NCBI RefSeq assembly: GCF_001584165.1
Contig: NZ_CP013233.1
Span: 1,054,001 to 1,118,000, forward strand
Direction of reading: 5' to 3'
Length of the DNA stretch: 64,000 bases
Origin: Collimonas arenae
Lineage (GTDB): Bacteria > Pseudomonadota > Gammaproteobacteria > Burkholderiales > Burkholderiaceae_D
Made by a program: the position numbers and the translations under genes. Numbering within the stretch: the first letter of the stretch is position 1; every line of letters begins with the position of its first letter. The notes below the pieces were generated by a model that was given only the letters and a program-made list of their open reading frames with translations, was not told the origin of the DNA and did no database searches. Positions 1-8,949 of the stretch are shown one piece after another.

Positions 1-84
1 GATTTTGCCGCCAAGTGCCTGTTCATAGAACTTGAATGCGGCTTCGCATTGACCGTCGAAATTAAGATAGGGAATCAATTTCAT
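1..84 (-). CDS. VOC/PhnB-like protein, N-terminal part (runs off window)
   Basis: Reading the minus strand from the ATG at 84 gives 28 residues beginning MKLIPYLNFDGQCEAAFKFY, the usual start of PhnB-like glyoxalase/bleomycin-resistance (VOC) proteins: the first beta strand, then an EAAxFY helix. The rest lies outside the window. The next genes in the same direction are SRPBCC and YciI proteins, a common grouping of small enzyme-like proteins often linked to ECF sigma factors. The substrate cannot be told from this fragment. Confidence 0.75.
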   Translation of the reverse strand, partial: MKLIPYLNFDGQCEAAFKFYEQALGGKI

Positions 85-139
85 GATGCAATCCTTTAAT
101 GAGTGATTGAATATGCCGCTCGTATGGGAATCAGTGCAC

Positions 140-667
140 TTATTTTTCCGCGACGGCTTTCAGGTTGGCCAGACCGGCTTCAAAATCCTTGCCGATCATA
201 TGGTCCATATCAAAAAACAGGCCCATCACTTTCGAAATGAAAGGCGAAGGGCCATACATGGCCCAAGTGACAATGTTGCCGTCGCCTTGGGGTTCTACGG
301 TAAATTCGGCAGTGTTATGAGCTTCAAACGGCTTGAAGAAATCCAGTTTGATCGCGACTTTGGAGGAGGGGGATGCTTCCGTGATTTCCATGCGCCCGGA
401 ACCCACGTCACTCGAACCGTCCCATGCGTACACGGCACCCACGCCGTTGTCGGCGCCACTGTAGCTTCTCTTCATCGCCGGATCGCGTTTCTCATAAGGC
501 GACCATGCAGTCCAGTTGTGGAAATTGTCGATCTGGGCAATGATCTTTTCCGGTGCGGCCTTGATGGAGATGGTCCGTTGCACACGGAAAGTGTCGGGCT
601 TGGTGGCCGCATAGCCCAACACGGCGGCAAGTACGACGACGATGAGAATGGCGATGGTCTTGATCAT
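140..667 (-). CDS. SRPBCC family protein with N-terminal membrane anchor
   Basis: 175 residues. An N-terminal hydrophobic segment (about residues 3-20, IAILIVVVLAAVLGYAAT) can act as signal anchor. The remainder has the polyketide-cyclase/START-like pattern: a first strand around VQRTISIKAAPEKI, the NWTAWSPYEKRDP motif typical of the family, and a C-terminal helix ending in GLANLKAVAE. Such proteins bind hydrophobic ligands in a helix-grip fold, but the ligand is unknown. It lies 42 bp downstream of the yciI-like gene on the same strand, so the two are probably co-transcribed. The family call is firm; the function is not known. Confidence 0.85.
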   Translation of the reverse strand: MIKTIAILIVVVLAAVLGYAATKPDTFRVQRTISIKAAPEKIIAQIDNFHNWTAWSPYEKRDPAMKRSYSGADNGVGAVYAWDGSSDVGSGRMEITEASPSSKVAIKLDFFKPFEAHNTAEFTVEPQGDGNIVTWAMYGPSPFISKVMGLFFDMDHMIGKDFEAGLANLKAVAEK

Positions 668-709
668 GGTTTTCCTTGTTGGGGTGCTGGGATGAAGGGG
701 GAGTTGCGT

Positions 710-1135
710 TTATAGTTTTGCACTCGCAGCGCGCAAGCGTTCCTCTGTTTCCCTGAGTTCGGGGGTGAGCGCATCGCCGAAATCTTCCGCTTCGAATACC
801 TGGCGCAGCTCAAGTTCGACACCACCGTCGGCGTCGAGGGCAGGCCAGCGTTTGACCCAGGCAATCGCTTCTTCCTTCGATTTCACCTGGATCATCGTGA
901 AGCCGGCGATCAACTCCTTGGTTTCGGCAAACGGGCCATCGGTTACAGTTGGTTTGCCGCCTGTGAATTTGATGCGCGCTCCCTTGGAGCTAGGTTGCAG
1001 TCCTTCGCCGGCCTGCATGACGCCAGCCTGTATCATTTCTTCGTTGTACTTAATCATTGCTGCAAGCAATTCGCCACTGGGTAGTACGCCCGCTTCGGTC
1101 GCCTGGTCTGCCTTGCGTATGATCATGAATCGCAT
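710..1135 (-). CDS. YciI family protein (DGPF domain)
   Basis: 141 residues. It starts MRFMIIRKAD and carries the family's VTDGPFAETKELIAGF signature near residues 65-80, followed by a segment typical of PCPF/YciI proteins (EAIAWVKRWP). Proteins of this group are small alpha/beta barrels and often sit beside ECF sigma factors. Here the neighbours are an SRPBCC protein and a VOC protein on the same strand. No catalytic role can be assigned from sequence. Confidence 0.9.
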   Translation of the reverse strand: MRFMIIRKADQATEAGVLPSGELLAAMIKYNEEMIQAGVMQAGEGLQPSSKGARIKFTGGKPTVTDGPFAETKELIAGFTMIQVKSKEEAIAWVKRWPALDADGGVELELRQVFEAEDFGDALTPELRETEERLRAASAKL

Positions 1136-1619
1136 CTTAAATCTCCATTTGGTTTGAGGTGGTGGGCCGGTGCCACTTTAGTATGGCCGATAAATCCGGC
1201 CTTACTTGTCAGTCGAATTGGTAATCGTTGAATCGACATGTGGCCGACATTTTTTCATGAATATTTTTTCTAGCCTGCTTTTTATTGTTAAAAACAAAAC
1301 CATCTGATCTACGGAAGTGCGGGGGATCTGATGTGTTGGCGCCGGTCTATCGGGCCGTCTGAGTATTACAGATTAGGCAAGCTCAAAATGGATTGCAATT
1401 CAAATTGTGCTGCAGGGGGAGGAAGTTCGATTGAGTCGTGATGATGTAGCTTGGCCCGGCGTGTGTACGGGCCGCATGCAATGGGAGTGAGCGTACGCTC
1501 AAATAATTGAATGGCGATTGCGCGGCAACGTGCCGGTGCATCAGGACGGCATTCCCGGAGCAAACATTCAAAGCCAATATTGCCCAAATTGTAGGCATTG
1601 ACGATTAACGTAGCGTCAA
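1136..1619. other. intergenic stretch, no gene seen
   Basis: About 480 bp upstream of the yciI-like gene. Short open frames here have no recognisable protein character or ribosome site. The part around 1250-1300 is AT-rich and could hold the promoter for the leftward yciI cluster. The right end runs into a DnaA-box-like repeat. Confidence 0.5.
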
Positions 1620-1714
1620 CAATGTGCAGCTATAAAAAATTCATATAGATCAAGCACATAACAAAGTCGCAATGAGGTTATCAACAGGACTATCCACAGA
1701 TTCTGTGGGTAACT
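1620..1714 (+). repeat. DnaA-box/IHF-like dispersed repeat, copy 1
   Basis: Copy 1 of five related non-coding elements. It shows a TGTGCAG start, an AT-rich part with ATAGATCAAGCACATA (IHF-like WATCAA), then TTATCAACA, CTATCCACA and, inverted, TGTGGGTAA. The last three each differ from the E. coli DnaA box TTATCCACA by one base. It lies between the 3' end of a small membrane protein gene and the upstream region of the yciI cluster. The role is inferred only. Confidence 0.7.
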
Positions 1715-1746
1715 TTGGCCGGATTGAGAGTTCAATCCGGGAGCGG

Positions 1747-2040
1747 TCACTCAATCACTACAGCCATGAACACGGTCGACAGGCTGAGTAGTGTCAGTCC
1801 GAAAATGAAGGCAATGTCGGCATACTGCTCCAGGCGAATGCTTTGCGTGGAGCGCATTGCTGCGTAGGAAAGCATGCCGCTGCTCAGGAACACCAGGCTG
1901 TTGAGAGCCAGCAGGTGCCCGAGCCAGATTGCCAGTCCGCTGAATCTTGCGAGCTTGATGATCGACAGCGCAGTGATGCAGACACCGATCATCGTGGCGG
2001 AGGAGGGCAGGATGTGTTGCGACAGATTATTGAATTTCAT
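1747..2040 (-). CDS. small integral membrane protein, unknown function
   Basis: 97 residues with three clear hydrophobic segments (about 12-30, 38-58 and 75-95), so a small multi-pass inner membrane protein. The start MKFNNLSQHILPSS is followed by SATMIGVCITALSIIKLARF, a pattern seen in uncharacterised proteobacterial membrane proteins. It ends just before a DnaA-box-like repeat and starts 46 bp beyond the end of the degQ-like gene on the same strand, so it may be transcribed with it. Confidence 0.65.
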   Translation of the reverse strand: MKFNNLSQHILPSSATMIGVCITALSIIKLARFSGLAIWLGHLLALNSLVFLSSGMLSYAAMRSTQSIRLEQYADIAFIFGLTLLSLSTVFMAVVIE

Positions 2041-2085
2041 GCGCGGCTATCCTTTTTGTCATCCCGCCATCCCTCAATCGATCAT

Positions 2086-3579
2086 TCAACCCAAGGTCAG
2101 CGGTACAAAGATCTTGTCCTTGTCGCGTTGCACCAGTAGTGCCACATTCTTGCCGGCTTTGCCTACCAGCTGGCGCAACTGTTCGACGCTGCTGACTGGC
2201 GTGCCGTTGAGCGAAAGGATAACATCGCCGCGCTGGATACCGGCCACTGCGGACGGTCCGGAGGCATCTTCCACCACCAGGCCGCCGCGGGTGCCGATCT
2301 GTTGCTGCTCATTCGGACTGAGTTCGCGCAGCGCTAACCCCAGCCTGCCTTGCGAACCGGCGCCGTTGTCGTTGCGGGCCGACTTGGCAGTTTCTGCTTC
2401 GGTCAGTTTGACGACCAGCGTCTTTTCCTGGCCGTTGCGGATCACGTCGATCTTGCTGGACGTGCCGGGCACAGTGTCGGCCACCAGGCTTGGCAGATCA
2501 GCCGAGTGATTGATCGATTGGCCGTTGAAGCGCAAGATCACATCGCCGGTCTGCATGCCGCCCTTGTCAGCCGGGCTGCCTTTGTCAACTGAACTGACCA
2601 GCGCGCCTGTAGTATTTTTCAAACCGAACGATTCAGCCAGCGACTGATTAACTTCCTGCACGCTGACGCCGAGATGGCTACGGGTGACCTTGCCGCTTTT
2701 CACCAACTGTTGTTCGACCTTGGTGGCGACGTCGATCGGAATGGCAAACGATAAGCCCTGATAACCACCGGTCTGGCTGTAAATCTGCGAATTGATGCCG
2801 ATCACTTCGCCGCGGATGTTGAACAGCGGGCCACCCGAGTTGCCGGGATTGACGGCAACGTCGGTCTGGATGAACGGTACGTAGGTATCGTCTGGCAACG
2901 AGCGCGATTTGGCGCTGACGATGCCGGCGGTGGCGGTATTTTCAAAGCCGTATGGCGAGCCGATGGCCAATACCGGTTCGCCGACCTTGGTCAGCGTCGG
3001 ATTACCGATCTGCACCGTCGGCAGATTCTTGGCGTCGATACGGATCACCGCGATGTCGCTTTGCTTGTCGGAGCCGAGCACCTTGGCCCTGAATTCGCGG
3101 CGGTCGGTCAACTTGACGGTGACTTCCTGTGCGGCATCGACAACGTGGGCGTTGGTGAGTATCAAGCCGTCCGGGCTGATGATGAAGCCTGAGCCTTCAC
3201 CGCGCATGATTTGTGGATGGCGCGGGATTTGCAGCTGCGGGCCGAAGCGTTTGAAAAATTGCGAGAATGGGTCGTTAGGATCGAGGTCAGCAGAGTCTTC
3301 GTCCTGGTCTGAGACCGCGCTCTGCTTTGGTTTGCTGGTCACACTGATGTTGACCACGGCCGGTCCGAAACGGTCGACAATGCCGGAAAAATCGGTTGCT
3401 ACGGCTACCGCCGGCGCGGCATTCGCAACCGGCGCCACTGGTGCTGCACTGGCAACCTGCGTCGCTGCATTGGCGTCGGGGATGCCGATTTCTCCACCCT
3501 TGGAATGCAGGTAAGCGCCACCGGCGACAACCAGTACGGCGACGGCAATGGTGCTACGGGTAAAATTCAGGCGATTCAT
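2086..3579 (-). CDS. degQ: DegQ/MucD-type periplasmic serine protease (Do family)
   Basis: 497 residues from the ATG at 3579, chosen over an upstream ATG because AGGAG lies just before it. Order: signal/anchor segment (residues about 8-25), a low-complexity Ala/Val linker, the trypsin-like domain with TNAHVV (His), DIAVIRID (Asp) and GNSGGPL (Ser), then two PDZ domains (from about VSVQEVNQSL and from about LGLALRELSPNEQ). It degrades or refolds damaged envelope proteins in the periplasm. It is transcribed in the same direction as the adjacent QseBC-like two-component genes, and a response-regulator-type box lies in the gap before it. The degP/mucD/degQ choice within the Do family is uncertain. 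Confidence 0.93.
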   Translation of the reverse strand: MNRLNFTRSTIAVAVLVVAGGAYLHSKGGEIGIPDANAATQVASAAPVAPVANAAPAVAVATDFSGIVDRFGPAVVNISVTSKPKQSAVSDQDEDSADLDPNDPFSQFFKRFGPQLQIPRHPQIMRGEGSGFIISPDGLILTNAHVVDAAQEVTVKLTDRREFRAKVLGSDKQSDIAVIRIDAKNLPTVQIGNPTLTKVGEPVLAIGSPYGFENTATAGIVSAKSRSLPDDTYVPFIQTDVAVNPGNSGGPLFNIRGEVIGINSQIYSQTGGYQGLSFAIPIDVATKVEQQLVKSGKVTRSHLGVSVQEVNQSLAESFGLKNTTGALVSSVDKGSPADKGGMQTGDVILRFNGQSINHSADLPSLVADTVPGTSSKIDVIRNGQEKTLVVKLTEAETAKSARNDNGAGSQGRLGLALRELSPNEQQQIGTRGGLVVEDASGPSAVAGIQRGDVILSLNGTPVSSVEQLRQLVGKAGKNVALLVQRDKDKIFVPLTLG

Positions 3580-3709
3580 GCTGTGCTCCTTTGCAGATGG
3601 ATGAACCGATGTCGTTTCCAATCCGTTTCAGCACCCGAACGAAGCTGAAAATCTGAGCTTGAAATCAGAGACTAAAACGACTCGATAGCACACAGCATAA
3701 ATAGTGAAA

Positions 3710-3726
3710 ATTAAAACAAACTTAAA
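3710..3726. promoter_or_regulatory. candidate QseB/PmrA-type operator upstream of degQ
   Basis: ATTAAA, five bases, CTTAAA. This is the direct-repeat geometry of PmrA/QseB response regulators (consensus about CTTAA[G/T]-N5-CTTAA[G/T]). It lies 131 bp before the degQ start and just after the kinase gene. A similar box precedes the response regulator gene itself. Confidence 0.4.
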
Positions 3727-3762
3727 GGCCCGCAGATAAATTTCTTCAGCGTCGAGCTGCAA

Positions 3763-5067
3763 TCAATTTGAGAAATGGACACTTGCAAGGAGGCCGTGGC
3801 CAGTGTTGTGTAACGTCACAGCGGCGCCGTGTGCATCGGCAATCTGCTTGACGATGGCCAGTCCCAGGCCGCTGCCTGGTGTTTGCGACTGGCTACCGGC
3901 GGCACGATAAAAGCGGTCGAACACGCGCTGCAAATCCGCCTCTGGAATACCAGAGCCGTGATCTTCCACGGACACGGTGACGCCGCTTTCTTCGGATGCG
4001 ACGGCAATGTCGATGCTGCTGCCGGCCGGGCTGTGGCGCAATGCATTGTCGATCAGGTTGTTGAACAAGATGCGCAAGGCATCGGCATTGCCGACCACGG
4101 TAGCCGGTATTTCCTTGCTGATGCCGAGGTCGATTTGATGAGCATCCGCGGCGAGGGCGAAGTCGCTGATCACGCTATGCAGCAGCGCATTCAGGTCGAG
4201 TTCGGCATGGGCCTGTTCGAAAGCGCCCGGCTCCTGGCGCGCCAGCGTCAGCAGTTGCTGCAGCAAATGGGTGGCGCGCTCCAGGCCGTTCTTCAAGTCG
4301 CCAAACGCAGCCTGGCGTTCGCTGTCGTTGTTGGCGCGCTCGGCCAGTTGCACCTGCAGGCGCAACGCGGTCAACGGCGTACGCAATTCATGCGCGGCGT
4401 CGGCGACGAACGCGCGTTGCGCATTGATCGATTGCCCGAGCCGGCCCAGCAAGTCGTTCAGGGCTTGCGTCAACGGCTGGATTTCTTGCGGCAGCTTGGC
4501 ATCCGGTATCGGCGACAACGCATGCATGTCGCGCGCCTGGACCTCCGCCGCCGCGCGCTTGATCGGCGCCAGCCCGCGGCCGACCGCGATCCAGATCAAG
4601 ATGCCCAGCAACGGAAACAGCAGCAGCAACGGCGTGACAGTCTTGACGGCCATTTGCGCGGCAATCTGGTTGCGTGCGCTTTGCGGCTGCGCAATCTGCA
4701 CCACGGTGTTGCCGATCTGCGCACTGTAGACGCGCCACACACCGTTGCTTTGGCGGACATTGGTGAAGCCCAATTCTGCTTGCAGCGGCAGACTGGACTG
4801 ACCGTGAGAGTGGTATAGCACGACACCGGTGTTGTCCCAGATCTGGATCATGATGTCGTCCTCCAGTTCCGGCCCGCTGTCGGCTCTTGGATCGACCAGC
4901 GCAAATGCCTGGCGTGGCAGGGAGGCGGCGATCTGTTTCATCTGATAGTCGAATAGCTCGTTGGCTTCGCCGCGTGCCTGATAGTACAGAGCAATCCCGG
5001 CGAGCAAGATGGCGCCGCCCAGGCCGACTGCCAGCCACGACAGCAAACCGCGGCGTATCGACGTCAT
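3763..5067 (-). CDS. sensor histidine kinase, QseC/TctE-like
   Basis: 434 residues. A first membrane segment (about 8-28), a periplasmic domain of about 120 residues, a second membrane segment (LLLLFPLLGILIWIAVG), a HAMP-like linker, the dimerisation H-box AHELRTPLTALRLQ (phospho-His), and the ATPase domain with N-box LIDNALRHSP, G1 DHGSGIPEAD and G2 GSGLGLAI. Its ATG overlaps the stop of the upstream response regulator by ATGA, so the two are translationally coupled. With degQ downstream, the system probably senses envelope conditions; the signal is unknown. Confidence 0.93.
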   Translation of the reverse strand: MTSIRRGLLSWLAVGLGGAILLAGIALYYQARGEANELFDYQMKQIAASLPRQAFALVDPRADSGPELEDDIMIQIWDNTGVVLYHSHGQSSLPLQAELGFTNVRQSNGVWRVYSAQIGNTVVQIAQPQSARNQIAAQMAVKTVTPLLLLFPLLGILIWIAVGRGLAPIKRAAAEVQARDMHALSPIPDAKLPQEIQPLTQALNDLLGRLGQSINAQRAFVADAAHELRTPLTALRLQVQLAERANNDSERQAAFGDLKNGLERATHLLQQLLTLARQEPGAFEQAHAELDLNALLHSVISDFALAADAHQIDLGISKEIPATVVGNADALRILFNNLIDNALRHSPAGSSIDIAVASEESGVTVSVEDHGSGIPEADLQRVFDRFYRAAGSQSQTPGSGLGLAIVKQIADAHGAAVTLHNTGHGLLASVHFSN

Positions 5068-5719
5068 TTGGCCACCATATAGCCGATGCCGCGAACATTC
5101 TTGATGAAGCTGCTGCCAGCTTCTTGCGCAAGGCGTGGATATACACTTCTATCGCATTGCTTTCAATGCTGTCGTCCCAGCCGTACATTTTTTCTTCCAG
5201 TTGAGCGCGCGACAATACGGCGCCTGGGCGATCAAGGAACGCGCACAGTAATGCATATTCGCGGGCCGACAGGTTCACCTGCCGTCCTTGCAGCAAGACT
5301 TCATGCGTAGCTGGATTGAGAGTCAGCTCGCCGAGCGCAATCAACGGTTCGGCACGTCCCGACTGACGCCGCAGAAGGGCGCGGATGCGCGCTGCCAGTT
5401 CTTCCAGATCAAAGGGTTTGACCAGATAGTCGTCGGCACCGGCATCGAGTCCGGCGACGCGGTCAGATACTGCATCGCGCGCAGTCAGGATCAGTACTGG
5501 AATCTGCTTGCCGCTGCCACGCAGTGCCTTGAGTACTTCCAGCCCGCTCCTTTTCGGCAAGCCGAGATCCAGCAATATCAATTGATAGTCTTCCTGGACG
5601 GCCGCACTTTGCGCAGCGATGCCGTCCTGCACCCAGTCAATGACAAAACCGTCCTGCCGCAGTCCCTTGCGGACCGCTTCGCCCACCATCGGATCGTCTT
5701 CCACCAGCAACAAACGCAT
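5064..5719 (-). CDS. OmpR-family response regulator, QseB-like; one apparent frameshift
   Basis: Receiver domain from MRLLLVEDDPMVGEAV with the phospho-acceptor in LILLDLGLPKRSGLEV and the conserved Lys in YLVKPFDLEEL; C-terminal winged helix ending IEVYIHALRKKL. The frame then breaks near 5116. One extra G (CTGGGCAGC instead of CTGGCAGC) restores SSFIKNVRGIGYMVAK and a stop at 5064 that overlaps the kinase start. Without the correction the frame runs on into the kinase as a meaningless fusion. I judge the gene functional and the missing base a sequence error. It would regulate degQ and itself through the two ATTAAA-N5-CTTAAA boxes. Confidence 0.85.
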
Positions 5720-5779
5720 GAGCCCAGCTCCTTAGGCAACCGGCGATATGCCGGAAATGCTTCAGTTTAGCCGCATTGG

Positions 5780-5796
5780 ATTAAACGATTCTTAAA
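5780..5796. promoter_or_regulatory. candidate QseB/PmrA-type operator upstream of the response regulator
   Basis: ATTAAA-CGATT-CTTAAA, the same direct repeat with 5-bp spacing as before degQ, 61 bp upstream of the regulator start. Consistent with autoregulation. Confidence 0.4.
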
Positions 5797-5829
5797 CCAA
5801 TCCGGATGGCGCCCCGCCAACTTGTCGCG

Positions 5830-5928
5830 GCAACTGTGTGCAGTAGGAAAAAATCCATATAAATCAATCACATAGGAAAAGCGTTGGGCAGTTATCAACA
5901 GGACTGTCCACATTTTCTGTGGGTAAGT
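5830..5928 (+). repeat. DnaA-box/IHF-like dispersed repeat, copy 2
   Basis: Same element as at 1620: AAATCCATATAAATCAA, then TTATCAACA, CTGTCCACA and TGTGGGTAA (inverted). It sits between the divergent response regulator and lipase genes. Confidence 0.7.
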
Positions 5929-6163
5929 AGTGGACTGGAATTAGAGGAAAACATCTTTAGTGGTTTTACGTAACCATTAAGTAATTTCTTTGTGGCAATA
6001 TCGCCGTGGGCATCAACGATAACGTTTTGTCATTGAAAGATGTGGTGTTCTGGATTTGTCGATGCCGCTTTTATTCGTCGGCAGTTGATCCCGCTGTCTG
6101 GCTGCCGGCCCATTCCTGTCGTCCAACTTGCCGTTCGCAGTAACTACAATAAGGAAACCAGCA

Positions 6164-7529
6164 ATGAAAACACTCTTCGTACTTTGTACCCTGTGTTCCA
6201 GCATGGCTTTGGCACAAGTGTCTCCTGATGTAAAACCAGATGCCCGTTTCACTCATCAACTGTCTTCTTCCGGCCACTGTCCAAGGAGCAGTTGCTCAAA
6301 CAGCAATCTACGCAGTCGGCTAAAAAAACTGGCGCTACCAGCTTGCGCACGGAGGCCGTTGCCAGCACGGCCAGCACCAGTACCTACACTTACTTGCGCT
6401 GTTTCTACCGCACCAACAACAATCCGACCAAACCGACCACCACCTATGTCTGGGGGCTGGACCGTCCAGCGGCGATTACTACCGCATCAACGGCTACTGG
6501 TGGGCGGGTGGACTGTTGAACTGGCAAAACATGTTCTATAGCGATGTGACGCAAAACACATTGCAATCGGTTTGCCAGAGCACGCTCACCGCTAAAGGCA
6601 TCAGCCAGCCGGTAGCCATGGTCGCTGCAGCCGACAATGCGTTGTCGTTCAACTACACAGTCTGGACCACTGACAGCGTCGCCCAGAACGGCATCAACAA
6701 GATCGTCGCTTTCGGCGACAGCCTGTCCGATAATCAAAACATCTACAACGCATCGAACTGGACTCTGCCAAACTCCAATAGCTGGTTCCTGGGGCATTTC
6801 AGCAACGGTAATAACTGGGTGGAATACCTTGCCGGGAATCTGCAACTGCCGTTATATAACTGGGCCATCGGCGGCGCAGGTGTGACTACCCAGAATCTGG
6901 TGATTCCGGGCGTGATCCAGCAGGTGCAGTCGTACACGACGTACATGCAGAAGGCGCAGAACTACCAACCGCAGAACACCTTGTTTACGCTGCTGATCGG
7001 CGGCAACGATCTGGTCAATTACAACAGCACGGTCGATCAGGTCATCAGCGGCGAAACGCAGGCCTTGCAAAACCTGATCCAGTCGGGCGCCCGCAACATC
7101 CTGCTGCTCAAACTGCCCGACGTTTCGAAAGCGCCGGTGTTTACCATCAAAACCAATGGTGCAACGGTAGCGGCGCAGGTAACGGGCCTGAACAATCGCC
7201 TGGTTGCGCTGGTGGCTTCACTACGGGCACAGTACGGAAGCAGCCTGAATATCCAGTTGTATGATACCTACGCGCTGTTCAACGATCTGCTGACCAACCC
7301 AGCCAAGTATCAGGTCAGCAACACCACGCAGTCCTGCCTGAACATCAATACCGACTCCAGCACCAACTATCTGCAAACGCAGACAGCGCGTTCCCAGTGC
7401 AACAACCCCGATTCCTTCGTATTCTGGGATACGCTGCATCCGACCACGCATACACACAAGTTGTTGGCCGATGCAGTTACGGCCTTTGTCAGTGGCAGTT
7501 TTGCTAATTTGAGCAGCCCAGGCAAGTAG
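6164..7529 (+). CDS. secreted GDSL/SGNH lipase-acyltransferase (thermolabile haemolysin type); two apparent frameshifts
   Basis: ATG at 6164 with AAGGA upstream and signal peptide MKTLFVLCTLCSSMALAQ. The protein reads through only if one base is added near 6245-6270 and one C near 6461 (GACCCGTCC). The joined product of about 455 residues has TYTYLRCFYR and GYWWAGG typical of the N-terminal part of Aeromonas GCAT/Vibrio TLH-like enzymes. The SGNH catalytic blocks follow: block I FGDSLSDNQN (Ser), block II GGAG, block III GGND (Asn) and block V DTLHPTTHTH (Asp/His). It would hydrolyse or transfer acyl chains of phospholipids outside the cell. Both breaks shift the frame by the same single-base loss, so a sequence error is more likely than decay. 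Confidence 0.85.
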
Positions 7530-7538
7530 TGCCGGGTA

Positions 7539-7564
7539 GCTGCCGCCCGGCTCGGGGCGGCAGC
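7539..7564. terminator. strong hairpin after the lipase gene
   Basis: GCTGCCGCCC pairs perfectly with GGGCGGCAGC across a 6-base loop, starting 10 bp after the lipase stop. No U-run follows, so it may stop RNA decay or act with Rho instead of being an intrinsic terminator. Confidence 0.5.
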
Positions 7565-7601
7565 CGGCTTGCTGTGTGTGTGACAAGACCGGCCTTACGA
7601 T

Positions 7602-7958
7602 TCAGACGTAGAGATCCACGCTGCCGCCTGACGACAGCGTGGATTGTTTTTTGCGTGTTGCGTTCGTCGCCGCATCCTGAGTCGCTTCCTGCATGCTTTG
7701 CTGTGCGTCGCTTAGCGCAGGTGCTGCTGCCATTTGAGTTAGCCGGCTGATTTCGGATTCGATCGAGGTGATTTGCAATTGCAGCATCTTCACACGCATG
7801 TCGGTCAGTTTAGAGTCCGGTTCTGCTGCCGCATCCTTCAAAGTCGAAACAAGCTGCTTTTGCAGGCTGGAAAGTTGTTTTTGCAACGCGGTGATCTGCG
7901 ATGCAATACTCGCCGTGGAGCGATCCGCGCTTTGTACTGCACTGGTTTTTGAAATCAT
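7602..7958 (-). CDS. FlxA-like coiled-coil protein
   Basis: 118 residues, mostly helical. A heptad-rich core (ASIASQITALQKQLSSLQKQ; later MLQLQITSIESEISRLTQM) matches FlxA-like proteins. In E. coli, flxA is a FliA-dependent gene of unknown function. No membrane segment and no cysteine. It stands alone, convergent with the lipase. Role unknown. Confidence 0.75.
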   Translation of the reverse strand: MISKTSAVQSADRSTASIASQITALQKQLSSLQKQLVSTLKDAAAEPDSKLTDMRVKMLQLQITSIESEISRLTQMAAAPALSDAQQSMQEATQDAATNATRKKQSTLSSGGSVDLYV

Positions 7959-8110
7959 GACGTTCCTTTGAATATTGCTGTCATTCAGTTAACGACAAAT
8001 CTCGCGAAAACTGTAATTCTTTACTTAAGCCGGGGCAGTTTGCTAGCGCTAGCGCTCACAAGTGCGGGCCTAGCCGTAAAATGACAGCTTGAATGTTGAT
8101 CGAGAAGCGC

Positions 8111-8335
8111 ATGACACAAAACACACATCACCACCTGCATGGCGTCACCTTGGAAGCAATGCTGACCGAACTGGTGGAGCATTTTGGTTGGGAAGGCTTG
8201 GCGCAGCGTATCGATATCCGTTGTTTCAAGAGCGATCCAAGCATCAAGTCGAGCCTGACCTTCCTGCGCAAGACGCCTTGGGCGCGCGAGAAAGTCGAAG
8301 CGTTGTACGTCGGCATGCGGCGCGCACTCAAATAA
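8111..8335 (+). CDS. VF530 family DNA-binding protein (DUF2132)
   Basis: 74 residues from the ATG at 8111 (an in-frame ATG at 8093 is also possible). The pattern [39 protein letters not shown] and [11 protein letters not shown] is the VF530 family signature almost end to end. The family is a small SAP-like helical fold described as double-stranded DNA-binding. No operon partners. The cellular role is not established. Confidence 0.9.
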   Translation: MTQNTHHHLHGVTLEAMLTELVEHFGWEGLAQRIDIRCFKSDPSIKSSLTFLRKTPWAREKVEALYVGMRRALK

Positions 8336-8477
8336 TTTTTTGTGGAATCAGGTAGAGTTTTGTCGCAAGCAGTTTAAGTATTGTTTGACCGCGCCATTAT
8401 TGGACGAAGCAGGCTGATTGCTATGGCGCCTGAGTGATCCGGATAGCTCTCTCAATAGCACTGAAGGAAGAATCGCC

Positions 8478-8870
8478 ATGCGCAATGTCATTTACAAGAC
8501 GGTAGTCTTGAAAGCCTCAGCCGAAGCCCTGTTCGACATGTATGTTGATCCGGTCATGCATCAGGCCATTACTGGCCAGCCGGTCATGGTCGCAGCGGAA
8601 GCAGGGGCCGAGTTCGAGGCTTTTGACGGCGCACTGAGCGGTGTCATGCTACAGGTGGTCAAGCCTCGGCTGATTGTGCAGACCTGGCGTTCGAGTGCAT
8701 TTGCCGAAGAAGACCCGGATTCGATACTGATCCTGTCGTTCCATACGCAAGGCGAGCAAGGGCGCATCGACCTGGTGCATCTCGATGTGCCCGACCAGGA
8801 TTACGAAAACGTCAAGATCGGCTGGCGAGAAAAATACTTCGAGCCTTGGCGAGAATTTTTGGCAAACTAA
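8478..8870 (+). CDS. SRPBCC/AHSA1-like domain protein
   Basis: 130 residues from the ATG at 8478, preceded by GAAGGAAGA. It shows the activator-of-Hsp90-ATPase-like pattern: an opening strand (VIYKTVVLKASAEALFDMY), a central glycine-rich turn (GAEFEAFDGALSGVML), a strand with IVQTWRSS, and an ending GWREKYFEPWREFL. These helix-grip proteins usually bind small ligands; the ligand here is unknown. No signal peptide, so cytoplasmic. Confidence 0.85.
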   Translation: MRNVIYKTVVLKASAEALFDMYVDPVMHQAITGQPVMVAAEAGAEFEAFDGALSGVMLQVVKPRLIVQTWRSSAFAEEDPDSILILSFHTQGEQGRIDLVHLDVPDQDYENVKIGWREKYFEPWREFLAN

Positions 8871-8949
8871 TCGTCGCTCATTTTCCTTGGCATTGCCGCC
8901 AGATTTTTATCGTAACTTGCGGCACCGGTCGATGCCGCAAGGATCTTCC

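Noticed and set aside
4388..5719. A 443-residue protein fusing a response regulator to unrelated sequence
   Set aside because: The second half is the kinase gene in the wrong frame. One restored base gives a normal response regulator ending at the kinase start.
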